A program made the position numbers and the translations under genes. From positions 217,331 through 281,330 of the forward strand of contig VCMS01000034.1 of the NCBI GenBank assembly GCA_022539475.1: a stretch of DNA of 64,000 bases. The letters run 5' to 3'. Below, one piece after another: positions 31,722-40,943 of this stretch. Every line of letters begins with the position of its first letter. The stretch's first letter is position 1. Source of the stretch: Gracilaria domingensis (taxonomy: Eukaryota; Rhodophyta; Florideophyceae; Gracilariales; Gracilariaceae). The notes beneath the pieces were generated by a model. The model did no database searches. It saw only the letters and a list, made by a program, of their open reading frames with translations, and was not told the DNA's origin.

Positions 31722-33068
31722 ATGGTTCCCATAGCGCATGAGACCTCCAACGTTCCACCGTCCGGCACTGGTACCAAGTTGGAGCTCTCCTTGATAACTT
31801 TCTCTATTATCTTGACTATTCTCGTTCAAATGACACAAACAAAGCTTCCTGGTAGAGCTCTTGCCAGTTCTCGCCTCTTGAATAGCAGAGCAGTTGCCTT
31901 GAGTTTGTACGGCCTGACTGTCTCGATATTTGTAGCTTCGCTTGTTCTTGGCTGGCAAAAACGAATCACTTTAGAGGCCCTGGTGGCCGTAATATTTTCT
32001 CTTGCCCCTGCTTTAGCGACAGTGAGCTCGATCTTGGTCTTCATTCGTCGATTTGGATTGCTTTTCTGGAAAACGTATCGGACCGGGTTCAGCATCTATG
32101 CATTAGTTGATGAGCAGCAGCTGTGTCACCTTCGCATTGAAACTCCATGTCGAACTACCATGATTAACGGAAATGCACATCCAGTTGCGAGGTGTCAGGG
32201 AAGGACTTGCAATGCACAGATTTACTGCGTGCATCACAAAGCTCGCAAAGCTTCCCCGTCACGCCTCACAGAAATCGCAAAAGCAATTCACCGAAAACTT
32301 TTCTTCATCCGCCCTCCAAAAACTGCAAGCATTCGCATCCCGCTCTACACAATACACAAAGGCAGCTACCGACTTTGTCGTTCCAGTTTGAAAGCTGACA
32401 TAGTTGATCATGGGAAACATACCATCGATGTACGCCCGGCAGCGGAGGAATCACTTCCATGGAGCGCCGATTTAAAAGCAACAACACTGTCCGCGCTATC
32501 CCTGATAGACGAACCACGAATGGTCTTCTTGGAAACAAAGAGCCAAGCTTTTGTAATATTGAACCTGATTATGGAAATACTTATGATTGGAGAGTTGGTT
32601 TACTTCGTAAGAGGCAATTACTTAGATGGCGAGCTGCAAAAGCTGGTTGACCAACAGATGACTGAGAATTGGACACTCTTGAAAGGAAGACCAATGTTGG
32701 TGCACAAACGCGTCATAGAGCGACTACAACTGTTAGAGTGGATGCCTGAAAACTTCGAGCATTTCACCGCAGATGGCGCTCCAAACAAAGAGAACCATTC
32801 CCGGTTGCTTTACATTCTTCTGGAGAAGTCAGAACTCTTGTACGAGCACCCGCTTCGACAGAAACGCAACCGAGCAATGCACATAGTAAGAAGCATAAGG
32901 GCCTGTGAGCTGAATTCCAAGGCCTTTGAAGCCTTTCTCTACGACGAAGTAGATCAATGGCTCATATCCTGGGGTTGCATGCCGAACGAACTACGTGAGG
33001 CCGAACCGACAGCTCTTCCTTGGCCAATTCTTCCTCCAATTGTCGACACTCCGCTGAAATCTGTATAG
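31722..33068 (+). CDS. Unknown multi-pass membrane protein, tandem paralog 2
   Basis: 448 residues from the ATG at 31722 (MVPI..., matching MAPI... of the first copy; the open frame four codons earlier begins with GTG). It is collinear with the copy at 27766: hydrophobic N-terminal helices (LELSLITFSIILTILVQ, LYGLTVSIFVASLVLGW, LEALVAVIFSLAPALATV), the Cys/His cluster with CQGRTCNAQIYC, DEPRMVFLETKSQAF, the helix FVILNLIMEILMIGELVYFV, FEHFTADGAPNK and YILLEKSELL, and a DEVDQWLISWGC end. The paralogs are strongly diverged at DNA level but keep length and motifs, implying protein-level selection. Function unknown. Confidence 0.8.
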   Translation: MVPIAHETSNVPPSGTGTKLELSLITFSIILTILVQMTQTKLPGRALASSRLLNSRAVALSLYGLTVSIFVASLVLGWQKRITLEALVAVIFSLAPALATVSSILVFIRRFGLLFWKTYRTGFSIYALVDEQQLCHLRIETPCRTTMINGNAHPVARCQGRTCNAQIYCVHHKARKASPSRLTEIAKAIHRKLFFIRPPKTASIRIPLYTIHKGSYRLCRSSLKADIVDHGKHTIDVRPAAEESLPWSADLKATTLSALSLIDEPRMVFLETKSQAFVILNLIMEILMIGELVYFVRGNYLDGELQKLVDQQMTENWTLLKGRPMLVHKRVIERLQLLEWMPENFEHFTADGAPNKENHSRLLYILLEKSELLYEHPLRQKRNRAMHIVRSIRACELNSKAFEAFLYDEVDQWLISWGCMPNELREAEPTALPWPILPPIVDTPLKSV

Positions 33069-33647
33069 TGATGCGCTAGCAACAAACGCATACTTCATTT
33101 TCAGTGCTGCAAATGTTCCTTCCCGCTTTGGTGAACAAGAAGACCATGTTGCGCTTCATGCTGCTGCTCTTCATACCATGGATGCTTGCGTCAAAGTCTG
33201 ACTTGTTCATCTTTTTCATGTGGCAAACCATCAAGTGAGCTTTGTCGAGACCTTGATGTTCCGAGTGAGAACGAAGGAACATTACCAAATGTGGTAACCG
33301 TGAGATTCTGATGTTGCACATCGAGATTTCTGTTCATCGCTTATGTTGAGCTCATGTAATACGGAATCTCAAGACGGAATACAATTTTCAATCTATCCCT
33401 CGCGGAAGAGTAAGCATCGGCCCAAAATGGTACAGCAGCCATTCTTCCGTGACTCCGTTTGTCCCAGGTCTGTGCTCTGTTTTGGAAATGCCTTACTGAT
33501 GCTGACCATTGTTGATCAAACTGCGAGGACCTTAAGCAAATCTTTCCTCCTTATAGTACCGACTCAGGTCCACACCACTCACGGGAAATGAGGGATTGGC
33601 GTGTTGTGTCGCCTGGTTCGTCGAGAAATCATTTTCGAATCCCAGAG
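33069..33647. other. Intergenic, no gene seen
   Basis: 3' flanks of the membrane paralog and of the pseudouridine synthase gene. Short frames show no domain. Confidence 0.5.
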
Positions 33648-34892
33648 TCACGTATCCAACAGACGCGGGTCATCGCCTCGGGCCCTCCAGTCTGCTACAA
33701 TGCGAACATCCTCGTCGCGCAGTTTACCCCTCACTTCTGCGAGATGTAATCCAATAACTCTGGGGTCCCGGCCAAGAATTCCTCCTTCATATACGCGACC
33801 AACAACATTTGAATATTTGCAATCACCATTAACAAGCGCGCCACGCGCAGCAAATTGCAAGCGAATCTGATGTGTCTTACCAGTGAGCAAAACAACTCTG
33901 GACAAAAACCCATTTACTGTTTCGGTACAGGACTCGACTCGTAATGAAATCAGGACAAACCCATCTGGTACTTCCTCTTGGCCTAGATACGGCCGCAGTA
34001 ATGGCGTTTCACTCTGTCCGGCAGCAAGTCTTATTCTCTTAAAGTACCAGTCTTGCATAAGCCCGAGCTGAACAGGTTTCCTTGTCCATACCAAATACTG
34101 CTTATCACACCGAGACAACCACTCGTTCATCTCGGCTGCGAACTCTCGTCGAGTAAGAATGGCAACGCCGCTTGTGCACAAGTCCAATCTGGTAGTGATG
34201 CATAATGAACGTGGCTCAAGCTGCAAACGCCTTTCAGTTTCCCGTAACAAATTCTCTTTAGAGTTGTCAAGCGTAGCGCATGCAGGGATGCCGGCTGGTT
34301 TACATACGGCAATGTAGAGATCGGTTTGATTCAAAATCGAGAAGTTTGTAATCGCAGAATGTCGCTTTGGGTTTGTATAAATTCGTACATAGATTGGTGT
34401 GTAGGTGAGAAGTGGTTGGTAAAGATCGTCATATGTCTGTCTCGTTGGCCGTGGGCTTACTCGTGGGCTATACTCCGCTGCACGAAGATACACTGCGCCC
34501 AGCTTTGCTAAGTCCAGAATTCGATTATGTTCAAGGTCGGTGTTTTCTCTGATGTGATCCAGAAGCTTTTTGGGCGTCGTTAGCCCGACCGGAGTGAGCA
34601 GATGATATATCGTCGGTGTGTTCTTCAAATCACTTGCAAATGGGGAATAGGTTTGCAAGGTGGTTTCGTTGATGGATAGCGGAGACTCGGTAAGCGTATT
34701 CAAGTCCCAGGGAGTAAATCTATGGGTGTCCGACATTCTTGGCGCATTCTTTGGAAGAAGCTTTGAACTTAGCCGAGTGGCATTTGAGTCGGCGGTTTTC
34801 AGAAGGACAGAGAGATGAGCCTTGGGCGATGATACGCAACGAAGCAAAGTACGTGACAACCGGAACAAATTGTGCACGCCAGAAGAACGCAT
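33648..34892 (-). CDS. RluA/Pus-type RNA pseudouridine synthase, probably organellar
   Basis: 414 residues from the ATG at 34890-34892 (the open frame starts four codons earlier with TTG). It converts uridine to pseudouridine in RNA. The catalytic signature is TTRLDLCTSGVAILTR with the nucleophilic Asp at about residue 236, followed by KQYLVWTRKPV and the family's LTGKTHQIRLQFAARGALVNGD motif, and a C-terminal GLHLAE. No S4 domain is obvious. The first 45 residues are rich in Arg, Ser and Leu and poor in acids, resembling a mitochondrial or plastid presequence; targeting is inferred. Target site unknown. Confidence 0.86.
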   Translation of the reverse strand: MRSSGVHNLFRLSRTLLRCVSSPKAHLSVLLKTADSNATRLSSKLLPKNAPRMSDTHRFTPWDLNTLTESPLSINETTLQTYSPFASDLKNTPTIYHLLTPVGLTTPKKLLDHIRENTDLEHNRILDLAKLGAVYLRAAEYSPRVSPRPTRQTYDDLYQPLLTYTPIYVRIYTNPKRHSAITNFSILNQTDLYIAVCKPAGIPACATLDNSKENLLRETERRLQLEPRSLCITTRLDLCTSGVAILTRREFAAEMNEWLSRCDKQYLVWTRKPVQLGLMQDWYFKRIRLAAGQSETPLLRPYLGQEEVPDGFVLISLRVESCTETVNGFLSRVVLLTGKTHQIRLQFAARGALVNGDCKYSNVVGRVYEGGILGRDPRVIGLHLAEVRGKLRDEDVRIVADWRARGDDPRLLDT

Positions 34893-35277
34893 CAATGCGT
34901 CCAAGGATAATAATTCTTCACGCTGTAGACATTCAGAGCCTCTGAATCAGAGGCCGACTTCCGTGCGTGGGATTTTCAAGGCGCTCAGGCAGAGGAACGG
35001 CCCGTCCATCTGCCGAAGGTGAGTTCCCTTCGAAGATCTGCTGAGGAGACCGAAGTCACTTTCGTCGTCATAGACATACACGCCAGAGGCGCATGTGCAT
35101 CTGATTGGTTGGAGTCCGCGTATTTACATGCATACTGACATTGACATTATCCTGGATCGGTGCAAAAATCTGAAGAGAGGCAGGTCCGGAAACTGTGTTT
35201 GGCTCTTCGCAGTTGGAAGGGCTTATCATCTTCATCAATCGTTCGCAACCTGCTCTACATCGTCGATAGCAAGTGCT
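34893..35277. promoter_or_regulatory. Region between divergent pseudouridine synthase and ERG28 genes
   Basis: 385 bp holding both promoters. The ERG28 frame is open upstream from 35095 but the conserved protein starts at the ATG at 35278. No TATA box stands out. Confidence 0.4.
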
Positions 35278-35691
35278 ATGTCTGTTCTCTCACCACACAG
35301 CCCTCCGCTGCCAATATGGGTTTTGGTAACAGGCGTCGCGGGACTATCTGCCAGCATCGGAGCATATCTTAAGCCGCTATCGCCGCACAAGACCCTGTAC
35401 AATCGGGTGCCATCCACGGCCGATCCCGCGTTTGCACGCATGTACGCGACGTGGCTTCTCACATCCACCGCTATTCGCGTGGGTTTCTTTTTCGCACCGC
35501 AACGAGGACAGGAAACCATAGTTTTTTGGCTGGCTTTTGCCACATACGTTATCGCCCTGTGGCACTTTGCTCTTGAGATCTTTGTGTTCCGAACCGCCGC
35601 ATTGAGACCCGGCGGTTTTGCACCGTTAATAGTGGCAGGTTTCAGCATCCTATGGTTCGCGGCTGTAGTTTTTGGTATCATCGAGTCCTAA
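35278..35691 (+). CDS. ERG28: ERG28-family sterol biosynthesis scaffold
   Basis: 137 residues from the ATG at 35278, close to the 148 of yeast Erg28. ERG28 is an ER membrane protein that tethers the C-4 demethylation enzymes of sterol synthesis. Matching features: LPIWVLVTGVAGLSASIGAY (helix 1), TLYNRVPSTADPAFARMYATWLLTSTAIRVGFF with the family's R-x(3)-T-W pattern, a third helix ending in WHFALEIFVFRTAALRPG (the family's FE-x(3)-FRTA stretch), and a last helix. Four hydrophobic segments fit the ER topology. It implies that sterol C-4 demethylation is present in this organism. Confidence 0.82.
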   Translation: MSVLSPHSPPLPIWVLVTGVAGLSASIGAYLKPLSPHKTLYNRVPSTADPAFARMYATWLLTSTAIRVGFFFAPQRGQETIVFWLAFATYVIALWHFALEIFVFRTAALRPGGFAPLIVAGFSILWFAAVVFGIIES

Positions 35692-35925
35692 TTGGTATTG
35701 CGAAAAAGCCTACAAAACCCGAGACGCGTGCATGACTGCACGGTGCTTCGATAAACGACGCTTCCGTCACTTTACAACAATACCTTTCGGACAGAGAATA
35801 AAGGACAATAACGAATCATCTTTGCAAACCATGAAACAGCCACATGTCTTCTAGTTCTACGAGAGGTGTCTTGCTGGTAAATCGCCCGTATCAAGTTAGA
35901 CATAGAAGCGTGCCAAGCAAATGAG

Positions 35926-37134
35926 CTATTCTCCACACTCAGTCGGATCACACACTTGTTCATACTGTCTCATGAGTTGCATACTCCTAGTCACTATGTC
36001 AGTGGATTCCGATGTTTTCAGCGCTGTGTATCCATTTCCATTCACAGACGACGATCCCACAATCTCTTCCATGCTTTTTCTTAACGCCTGCTGAATAATA
36101 TTCGCAGCTGCAGGCTCTTCGAGAGCGTACTTGAGCATCATACTAGCAGACCTGATCAATGCAATTGGGGACGCCTCCACATTCTTGTCCGGATACGCAG
36201 AAGCATTGTAAATATCGGCCGGACCATATACACCAAGTCCTTCACGATTGACCCAGAAACTCGGAGAATATCGGGAGGGTCCAGCCAGAGCTGCAATGAC
36301 CTCCGCAAGAATATCACCAAAAAGATTACTTGTGACGACGACATCAAAATCTCCGGGACGCAGAATGACTTCTCTAACAAAGTCATCAACGAACATGTCG
36401 GTGAGCAAAATGCCGTCATTCCCCTTTGCCTCGCGTTCGATGGTCTCGTGCACATTTCTTCTCCAAAACCTTGAGATTGACAATGCATCAGCCTTGTCAA
36501 CATTGAGAATGTTTCCGTTTCTTTGCAAAGCTACCTGCAATGCTGCGTTCGCAATAGCGGAGATTTGACCCTTGGTGTACCTAATTTCACTTACTTCACT
36601 CTCTTCCTTTGTGATGCTTTCCGCTCCGAGCGCACCGGCCGAAATCTCTCTGACAAGCATGATGTCAACAGCTTTCACGATCTCCTTCCGAAGCGTGCTC
36701 TGGGCGGCCAAAGCGGGGTAAATGATGACTGGTCGAAACTGAGCAAACAAGCCAAGCTCATCTCGGAGCTGCAAATGGGCGCTGCCGTCTTTTCCTACAC
36801 CACGTTCCAGACCCTGATAGCTCCGCAAAACAGCGTCAGATTCACGACAGATGCGCAAGGTTTCCGGCGTAACGAGTTTGCCGCTCTTCTCATACGCATC
36901 GGCGCCGTAGTCGGCGTACTTGAAGTCGAAGTGGATCTCGGCATAGCTGGTAAGCTCCTCCAGCACGCGCACGGCAGCAGCAGCCACGGAAGGCCCGGCC
37001 CCGTCGCCCGCCAACACGGCGATCTGATACGGATTCTGCGACGATCCCTTGACGGGGCCCATGCGCGGGCACGCATACGAGCGGCGCGGCGGCGCGCGAA
37101 CCGCCGGCAAGGCGTGTGTGACGAAGGCAATCAT
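35926..37134 (-). CDS. Divergent isopropylmalate/isocitrate dehydrogenase family protein, plastid-type leader
   Basis: 402 residues from the ATG at 37132-37134; the frame stays open upstream only through non-ATG codons. The leader MIAFVTHALPAVRAPPRRSYACPRM has the early Phe and basic composition of red-algal transit peptides. The body aligns with 3-isopropylmalate dehydrogenase: AGDGAGPSV, ETLRICRESDAVL, LRDELGLFAQFRPV, VDIMLVREI, VDKADALSISRFWR, DMFVDD, SNLFGDILAEV and ASMMLKYAL. However, the catalytic Tyr segment (GGIYFG in typical enzymes) reads AGALGAE, and the NAD-binding HGSAPD motif is replaced by ADIYNASAYPD. The Lys and two Asp residues are kept and a third Asp is Glu. It may have changed substrate or cofactor use, or be non-catalytic. 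Confidence 0.72.
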   Translation of the reverse strand: MIAFVTHALPAVRAPPRRSYACPRMGPVKGSSQNPYQIAVLAGDGAGPSVAAAAVRVLEELTSYAEIHFDFKYADYGADAYEKSGKLVTPETLRICRESDAVLRSYQGLERGVGKDGSAHLQLRDELGLFAQFRPVIIYPALAAQSTLRKEIVKAVDIMLVREISAGALGAESITKEESEVSEIRYTKGQISAIANAALQVALQRNGNILNVDKADALSISRFWRRNVHETIEREAKGNDGILLTDMFVDDFVREVILRPGDFDVVVTSNLFGDILAEVIAALAGPSRYSPSFWVNREGLGVYGPADIYNASAYPDKNVEASPIALIRSASMMLKYALEEPAAANIIQQALRKSMEEIVGSSSVNGNGYTALKTSESTDIVTRSMQLMRQYEQVCDPTECGE

Positions 37135-37575
37135 CGCAAAACAACAGCGGCGAAGCGAGGGCGGAGGGGGCAGCGCAAGGCGGAAGGAGGCGCGACGGAC
37201 AACTGAGGTGCGTGCACTCGAGATGCGGTGGTTTCGGTAAGGCGCCGGAAGATGCAGGGATTGAGAGTGTGGAGCGGCTACGCGGATTGGGTGAGCGCGG
37301 CGCGCAGAGCGCCGTGGTGTAGTGGTTGCGGACGCGCCACGGACGCGCCACAGACGCGCCAATCTGGCAGATTTTTTGCGCACGTGCTGCGCTGCTGTCG
37401 CTCCGCGCGCGCCGCCGCTGCGGCCGTTGCGCTGGCGGCGGATCGCGCCAGAGCCGCTTCGCCGCGCGACGATCTGTCTCCTAAGGAGACTCTCCTGCCA
37501 CAGCGTGCAACTGGAAGCCTATCGAGGACTTAACCCTTTGAGATAAAGGCTTTAACTCCCTACTCCACCGGCGCC
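37135..37575. other. Upstream region of the dehydrogenase-like gene
   Basis: 441 bp, GC-rich, with CGCG repeats near 37300-37460. A TGGTGTAGTGG string near 37315 looks like a tRNA A-box but no B-box follows. No gene seen. Confidence 0.5.
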
Positions 37576-38955
37576 TCAAGCGTCGGCAGCCGCGATCAAC
37601 CTCGCCCGCCCCAGCGGCGCAATGCCGATGCCGACCACCTCGCCGTCCCTCACGCGCTCTCGAAACGCCCTCCAGTCGCCGTTGAGGAACTCCTTCACAA
37701 CCAACGCTTGCCGCTCAAGCAGCTGCAAAGGATCGCTGTCCCTCTTGGTCATCCCACTGGCAAGCGCCACCCATCGCGGCAGTCTCAGCGCAAAATCTGA
37801 TGAGTTGTTGTGCGAAGCCCCCTCGATCACAACCGCATCGCACGTCCCACCTCCAGACATTCGCGGCAACCTCTCTCGCGCAGAGATGCTGTCGCGCATG
37901 TTGGACAATCCCTGATCCACAAACAGCAGCTTGGCGTGCCCCACGTCTATGTCCGTCACCTCGCGAGTCAACGACCGCATCCATGCATCCAGACATATCA
38001 CCGAGTTCACCTTTGTGCTTCGCGCAAATGCCAACGCAGTTGCTCCCCCAAACGAATGTCCGCATACGTGCACATTGTTCAAATCTAATCTTCCGCTAAG
38101 CGATGGCGCTTTTGGTGCCCCTTCCAAAGCTTGCAAAGCAATATCACCACGATTTGCGCTTTGAATGTTTCGCAACGTTTGCTCAAGGTCCGCTACTCTA
38201 GTTCGCAACTGATTTTGTCTGAATTCTAGCTCAGACGGACCATGCGACAGCGGGTTATATCTCGCGTATTCCACTCTTTCGCCGTCCACTTTCGCCATAA
38301 ACGCACTACCATCTGAATGCTCGGGCGCAAAAACAATTCCCCCGTGAGACGCAATCTCCATGCAGACATGGTTGTATCCACCTGTTGCCCCTGCAAGTCC
38401 ATGTGAGAAAATATGTACAGCTAACTTTGACACGGTTTCCGAGGAAAGAAGTGGAGCCCCATACGAAGCCGGCAGTGTCCGGCTCGCTACGGTATGGAGA
38501 GGCGCACCAAGAACCCGTGCAAGCGGAACGCGTGCATATCGCAAGGCGTTCGTTACAACCTCATGCGGAAATTCGTTAGACGGCGCTAGCCACGGTGCCT
38601 GTAGAGCACTGGCTGTTGAATTGGTCGTCGGATAAAATACCCGTGCCCGTAGAGGTGGTAGATGTACGTCTGCCACTGATACCTCGTATCGACCGCTTGG
38701 TCGTTCGCTCATCGCAAAATTGTAACGAGTGTCTGCGTCCGTTTGGGAACGTGATGAGCGCCTTAATTTAGGACGCTGGTGGCGCAGCAATTTGGTGTTC
38801 GATGTTCGACGAAGAACAAGTCCTGGTCCGATGAATTGAAGCTGTGGCATCAGGCTGTCGGCCCTTTTGAAGCTGTGGTGCGAAATGCGAGGACGTGTTG
38901 AGTTGGAAGGTTCTCGTTCTGCGGCAGAGAGTCGAAATGACATCATTTCGCACAT
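37576..38955 (-). CDS. PAF-acetylhydrolase-like alpha/beta-hydrolase
   Basis: 459 residues from the ATG at 38953-38955. The C-terminal 370 residues match the platelet-activating-factor acetylhydrolase (group VII PLA2) fold: VSVADVHLPPLRARVFYPT at the start of the domain, HIFSHGLAGATGGYNHVCMEIASHG (oxyanion region), the nucleophile elbow HVCGHSFGGATAL, VICLDAWM with the catalytic Asp, and GASHNNSSDF with the catalytic His. These hydrolyse short or oxidised acyl groups from phospholipids. About 80 residues precede the domain, rich in Arg and Ser, with alternative Met starts (MPQLQF..., MSERPS...), and may be a targeting extension. The Ser-Asp-His triad seems intact. Confidence 0.83.
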   Translation of the reverse strand: MCEMMSFRLSAAEREPSNSTRPRISHHSFKRADSLMPQLQFIGPGLVLRRTSNTKLLRHQRPKLRRSSRSQTDADTRYNFAMSERPSGRYEVSVADVHLPPLRARVFYPTTNSTASALQAPWLAPSNEFPHEVVTNALRYARVPLARVLGAPLHTVASRTLPASYGAPLLSSETVSKLAVHIFSHGLAGATGGYNHVCMEIASHGGIVFAPEHSDGSAFMAKVDGERVEYARYNPLSHGPSELEFRQNQLRTRVADLEQTLRNIQSANRGDIALQALEGAPKAPSLSGRLDLNNVHVCGHSFGGATALAFARSTKVNSVICLDAWMRSLTREVTDIDVGHAKLLFVDQGLSNMRDSISARERLPRMSGGGTCDAVVIEGASHNNSSDFALRLPRWVALASGMTKRDSDPLQLLERQALVVKEFLNGDWRAFRERVRDGEVVGIGIAPLGRARLIAAADA

Positions 38956-39468
38956 GATTTTTGTTCATGGAATTGGGCTTGTGCGAAGGCAAATTGCCAA
39001 CAGACGACATCGTGGCCATTTTCCGAAAGCTTGCACCACATGCTTACATATTTGCATAATGTTATGATCCATTTGGTGTCACCGTGGGGTTGTCCTCTGC
39101 TTATTCGGTTATTGAAGGAGTCTCCTCTCTGTTCCGGCGCCAAGCCATGTAAGCACTTGGACCTTTGTTTCGTCGCATATTCTATTGACTGCTTTTGCTG
39201 CTAAGCTTTTTCTTCGCTTCTTTTGTAATACTGGGGAAGGGGGGTTGTAGATATCTACCATAGCATTTTTTTATAAAACAATGCTCCGTGAATACTATAG
39301 GATGGAGAACACTCTTTCAACTTCAGAATATAGAATTATATGGTAGCAACGCAAACCTTTATGCGACCAATTCAAGTGGATGGGTTGCTCGGCAAGCCCG
39401 TCTGGAGTATTTAAGATGGACCTACCACCATCGATGGTTCGTTCGGTGTGACATAGCCAGGAAAGATT
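38956..39468. other. Intergenic, AT-rich
   Basis: Shared upstream region of the divergent lipase-like and FkbM genes. Contains a TTTTTTTATAAAA stretch near 39270 that could serve as TATA element for the FkbM gene. No gene seen. Confidence 0.45.
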
Positions 39469-40353
39469 ATGGCGATGTCGATCAAAACATTTCTTGTTGT
39501 ATTGTGCAGTCTTTCAATCGCAGGCATTCAAGTTGTGTTCGCAATTCCATCAGCGAACATTCCCCCACCTTCAGCCCTCCCAGTTCAGACGCCATGGCAT
39601 TTCTCAAAGACGCCGTCCTTCTGCCGAGCCCTCCTTAAGGAACCCCGTTATATTACGGCGGATTGCGATATGAACCCTGTCACCAAGCTTTGTGCTGACG
39701 GAAAGCCCACTTTCTTCTCACAAATGAAGCAGGACTATTACCTTTATGTGAATCATTTCTCTCGTCTAACTCGTCGGGGCATATACATCGACCTTGCTGC
39801 GAACGAACCAATTAGCTTGAGCAACACATACTTCTTCGACGTTTGTCTGGGGTGGTCAGGTTTGTGTGCTGAGGCAAATCCTACATTCCTTTCCGGGTTG
39901 TACAAGTATCGCACTTGTGAAATTCTACCAACTTGCTTGACGGGAGGTGATGGAGAATCGGTCAACTTCGCGTTGTACAAAGGTATGTCAGGAGTTTGGG
40001 ATACTAACAAGAACCGTGAATACTGGGCAAGCCGTGGCATACGCCCCCCTCTGGTCAGACAGGTTTGCACGTCGTTCAGTGAGGCTGCAAAGAAGCACAA
40101 GCTGCGGCTCATCGATTATATGAGCTTGGATGTTGAAGGCCATGAACTAAACGTGCTGAAGGGAATTGACTGGGAAAAGGTCAAAATCAACGTTATGACG
40201 ATAGAAACCACATCTAAGACGCTGATACCAATTCAGACCTTCTTGGAGTCAAAAGGGTACAAGAGGCACTACCCAGAGGGCGAGGCAAACGGAAAGCTGT
40301 TCGAAGATGTCGTATTCCTTCATAAGGATGTTGAATGGGGCCGGCCTAGATAG
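39469..40353 (+). CDS. FkbM-family methyltransferase with signal peptide
   Basis: 294 residues from the ATG at 39469. It opens with a signal peptide or anchor (SIKTFLVVLCSLSIAGIQVVFA), so the enzyme should enter the secretory pathway. The FkbM domain shows FFSQMKQDYYLYVNHF, GIYIDLAANEP (SAM-binding strand and loop), SGLCAEANPTF, IDYMSLDVEGHELNVLKGI (the diagnostic S-[LI]-D-[VI]-E-G-x-E motif) and NVMTIETTS near the end. Family members O-methylate sugars or other small groups. A role in methylating cell-wall or extracellular polysaccharide is an inference. All core motifs are present. Confidence 0.86.
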   Translation: MAMSIKTFLVVLCSLSIAGIQVVFAIPSANIPPPSALPVQTPWHFSKTPSFCRALLKEPRYITADCDMNPVTKLCADGKPTFFSQMKQDYYLYVNHFSRLTRRGIYIDLAANEPISLSNTYFFDVCLGWSGLCAEANPTFLSGLYKYRTCEILPTCLTGGDGESVNFALYKGMSGVWDTNKNREYWASRGIRPPLVRQVCTSFSEAAKKHKLRLIDYMSLDVEGHELNVLKGIDWEKVKINVMTIETTSKTLIPIQTFLESKGYKRHYPEGEANGKLFEDVVFLHKDVEWGRPR

Positions 40354-40943
40354 GAGTTCAGTCAATTCAAAGCAAACTCGTGCAGCGTCGAGTCCTGATG
40401 GGCGTAAAGATTTTCGTTGCGACGACTGCCAGGCTCGAATAAAAAGTTGGATCTAACAACAGTATGCGAGCACGGCGCAATAGCTCAGCCGTTTCAGGCT
40501 TGCATACGAAAGAAGGGATCGTTGCTTAGCAGTACAGCAGCTTTGCCGTCAGGCAGCTTGACTACGAAGATACCTTGACTACTGTAAAATGTTCTTGAGA
40601 TGACACGCAAGATATACCTCCGGAAGTTTGATTATCATAAAGCTTTTTCGTTTTAATGTAACAACTCTCAGGCATGTGGAGTAAACGACATACATATGTC
40701 TCAAACGGTAGATCGTCGTTAACCGTGAAAAACGGACGTTGAACGAGTAGTTTCGTTTGGGGACGAGTTTGCAGCTTCTCATATTCTGAACCATGCGTCT
40801 CTCAGTAGACGCCCTTACGAGGCTCACGATGATGACACCATCTTTGCAAACAATCTGGACAGTCGCGGAAGGTCCGCGTTCAAGTCCAAAGTCAACAAAC
40901 TCGAACAGTAAGTTTCACTCCTTTCTTGATATCTATAAAGCAG
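40354..40943. other. Intergenic, no confident gene
   Basis: A minus-strand frame at 40579-40827 encodes a basic peptide without recognisable domain and with a GTG at its first position. Otherwise nothing seen. Confidence 0.4.

Noticed and set aside
31336-31734. 132-codon frame before the second membrane paralog
   Set aside because: Overlaps the start of a well-supported gene in another frame and has no recognisable feature.
37310-37390. tRNA-like A-box string TGGTGTAGTGG
   Set aside because: No B-box, no acceptor-stem pairing found; likely chance in GC-rich DNA.
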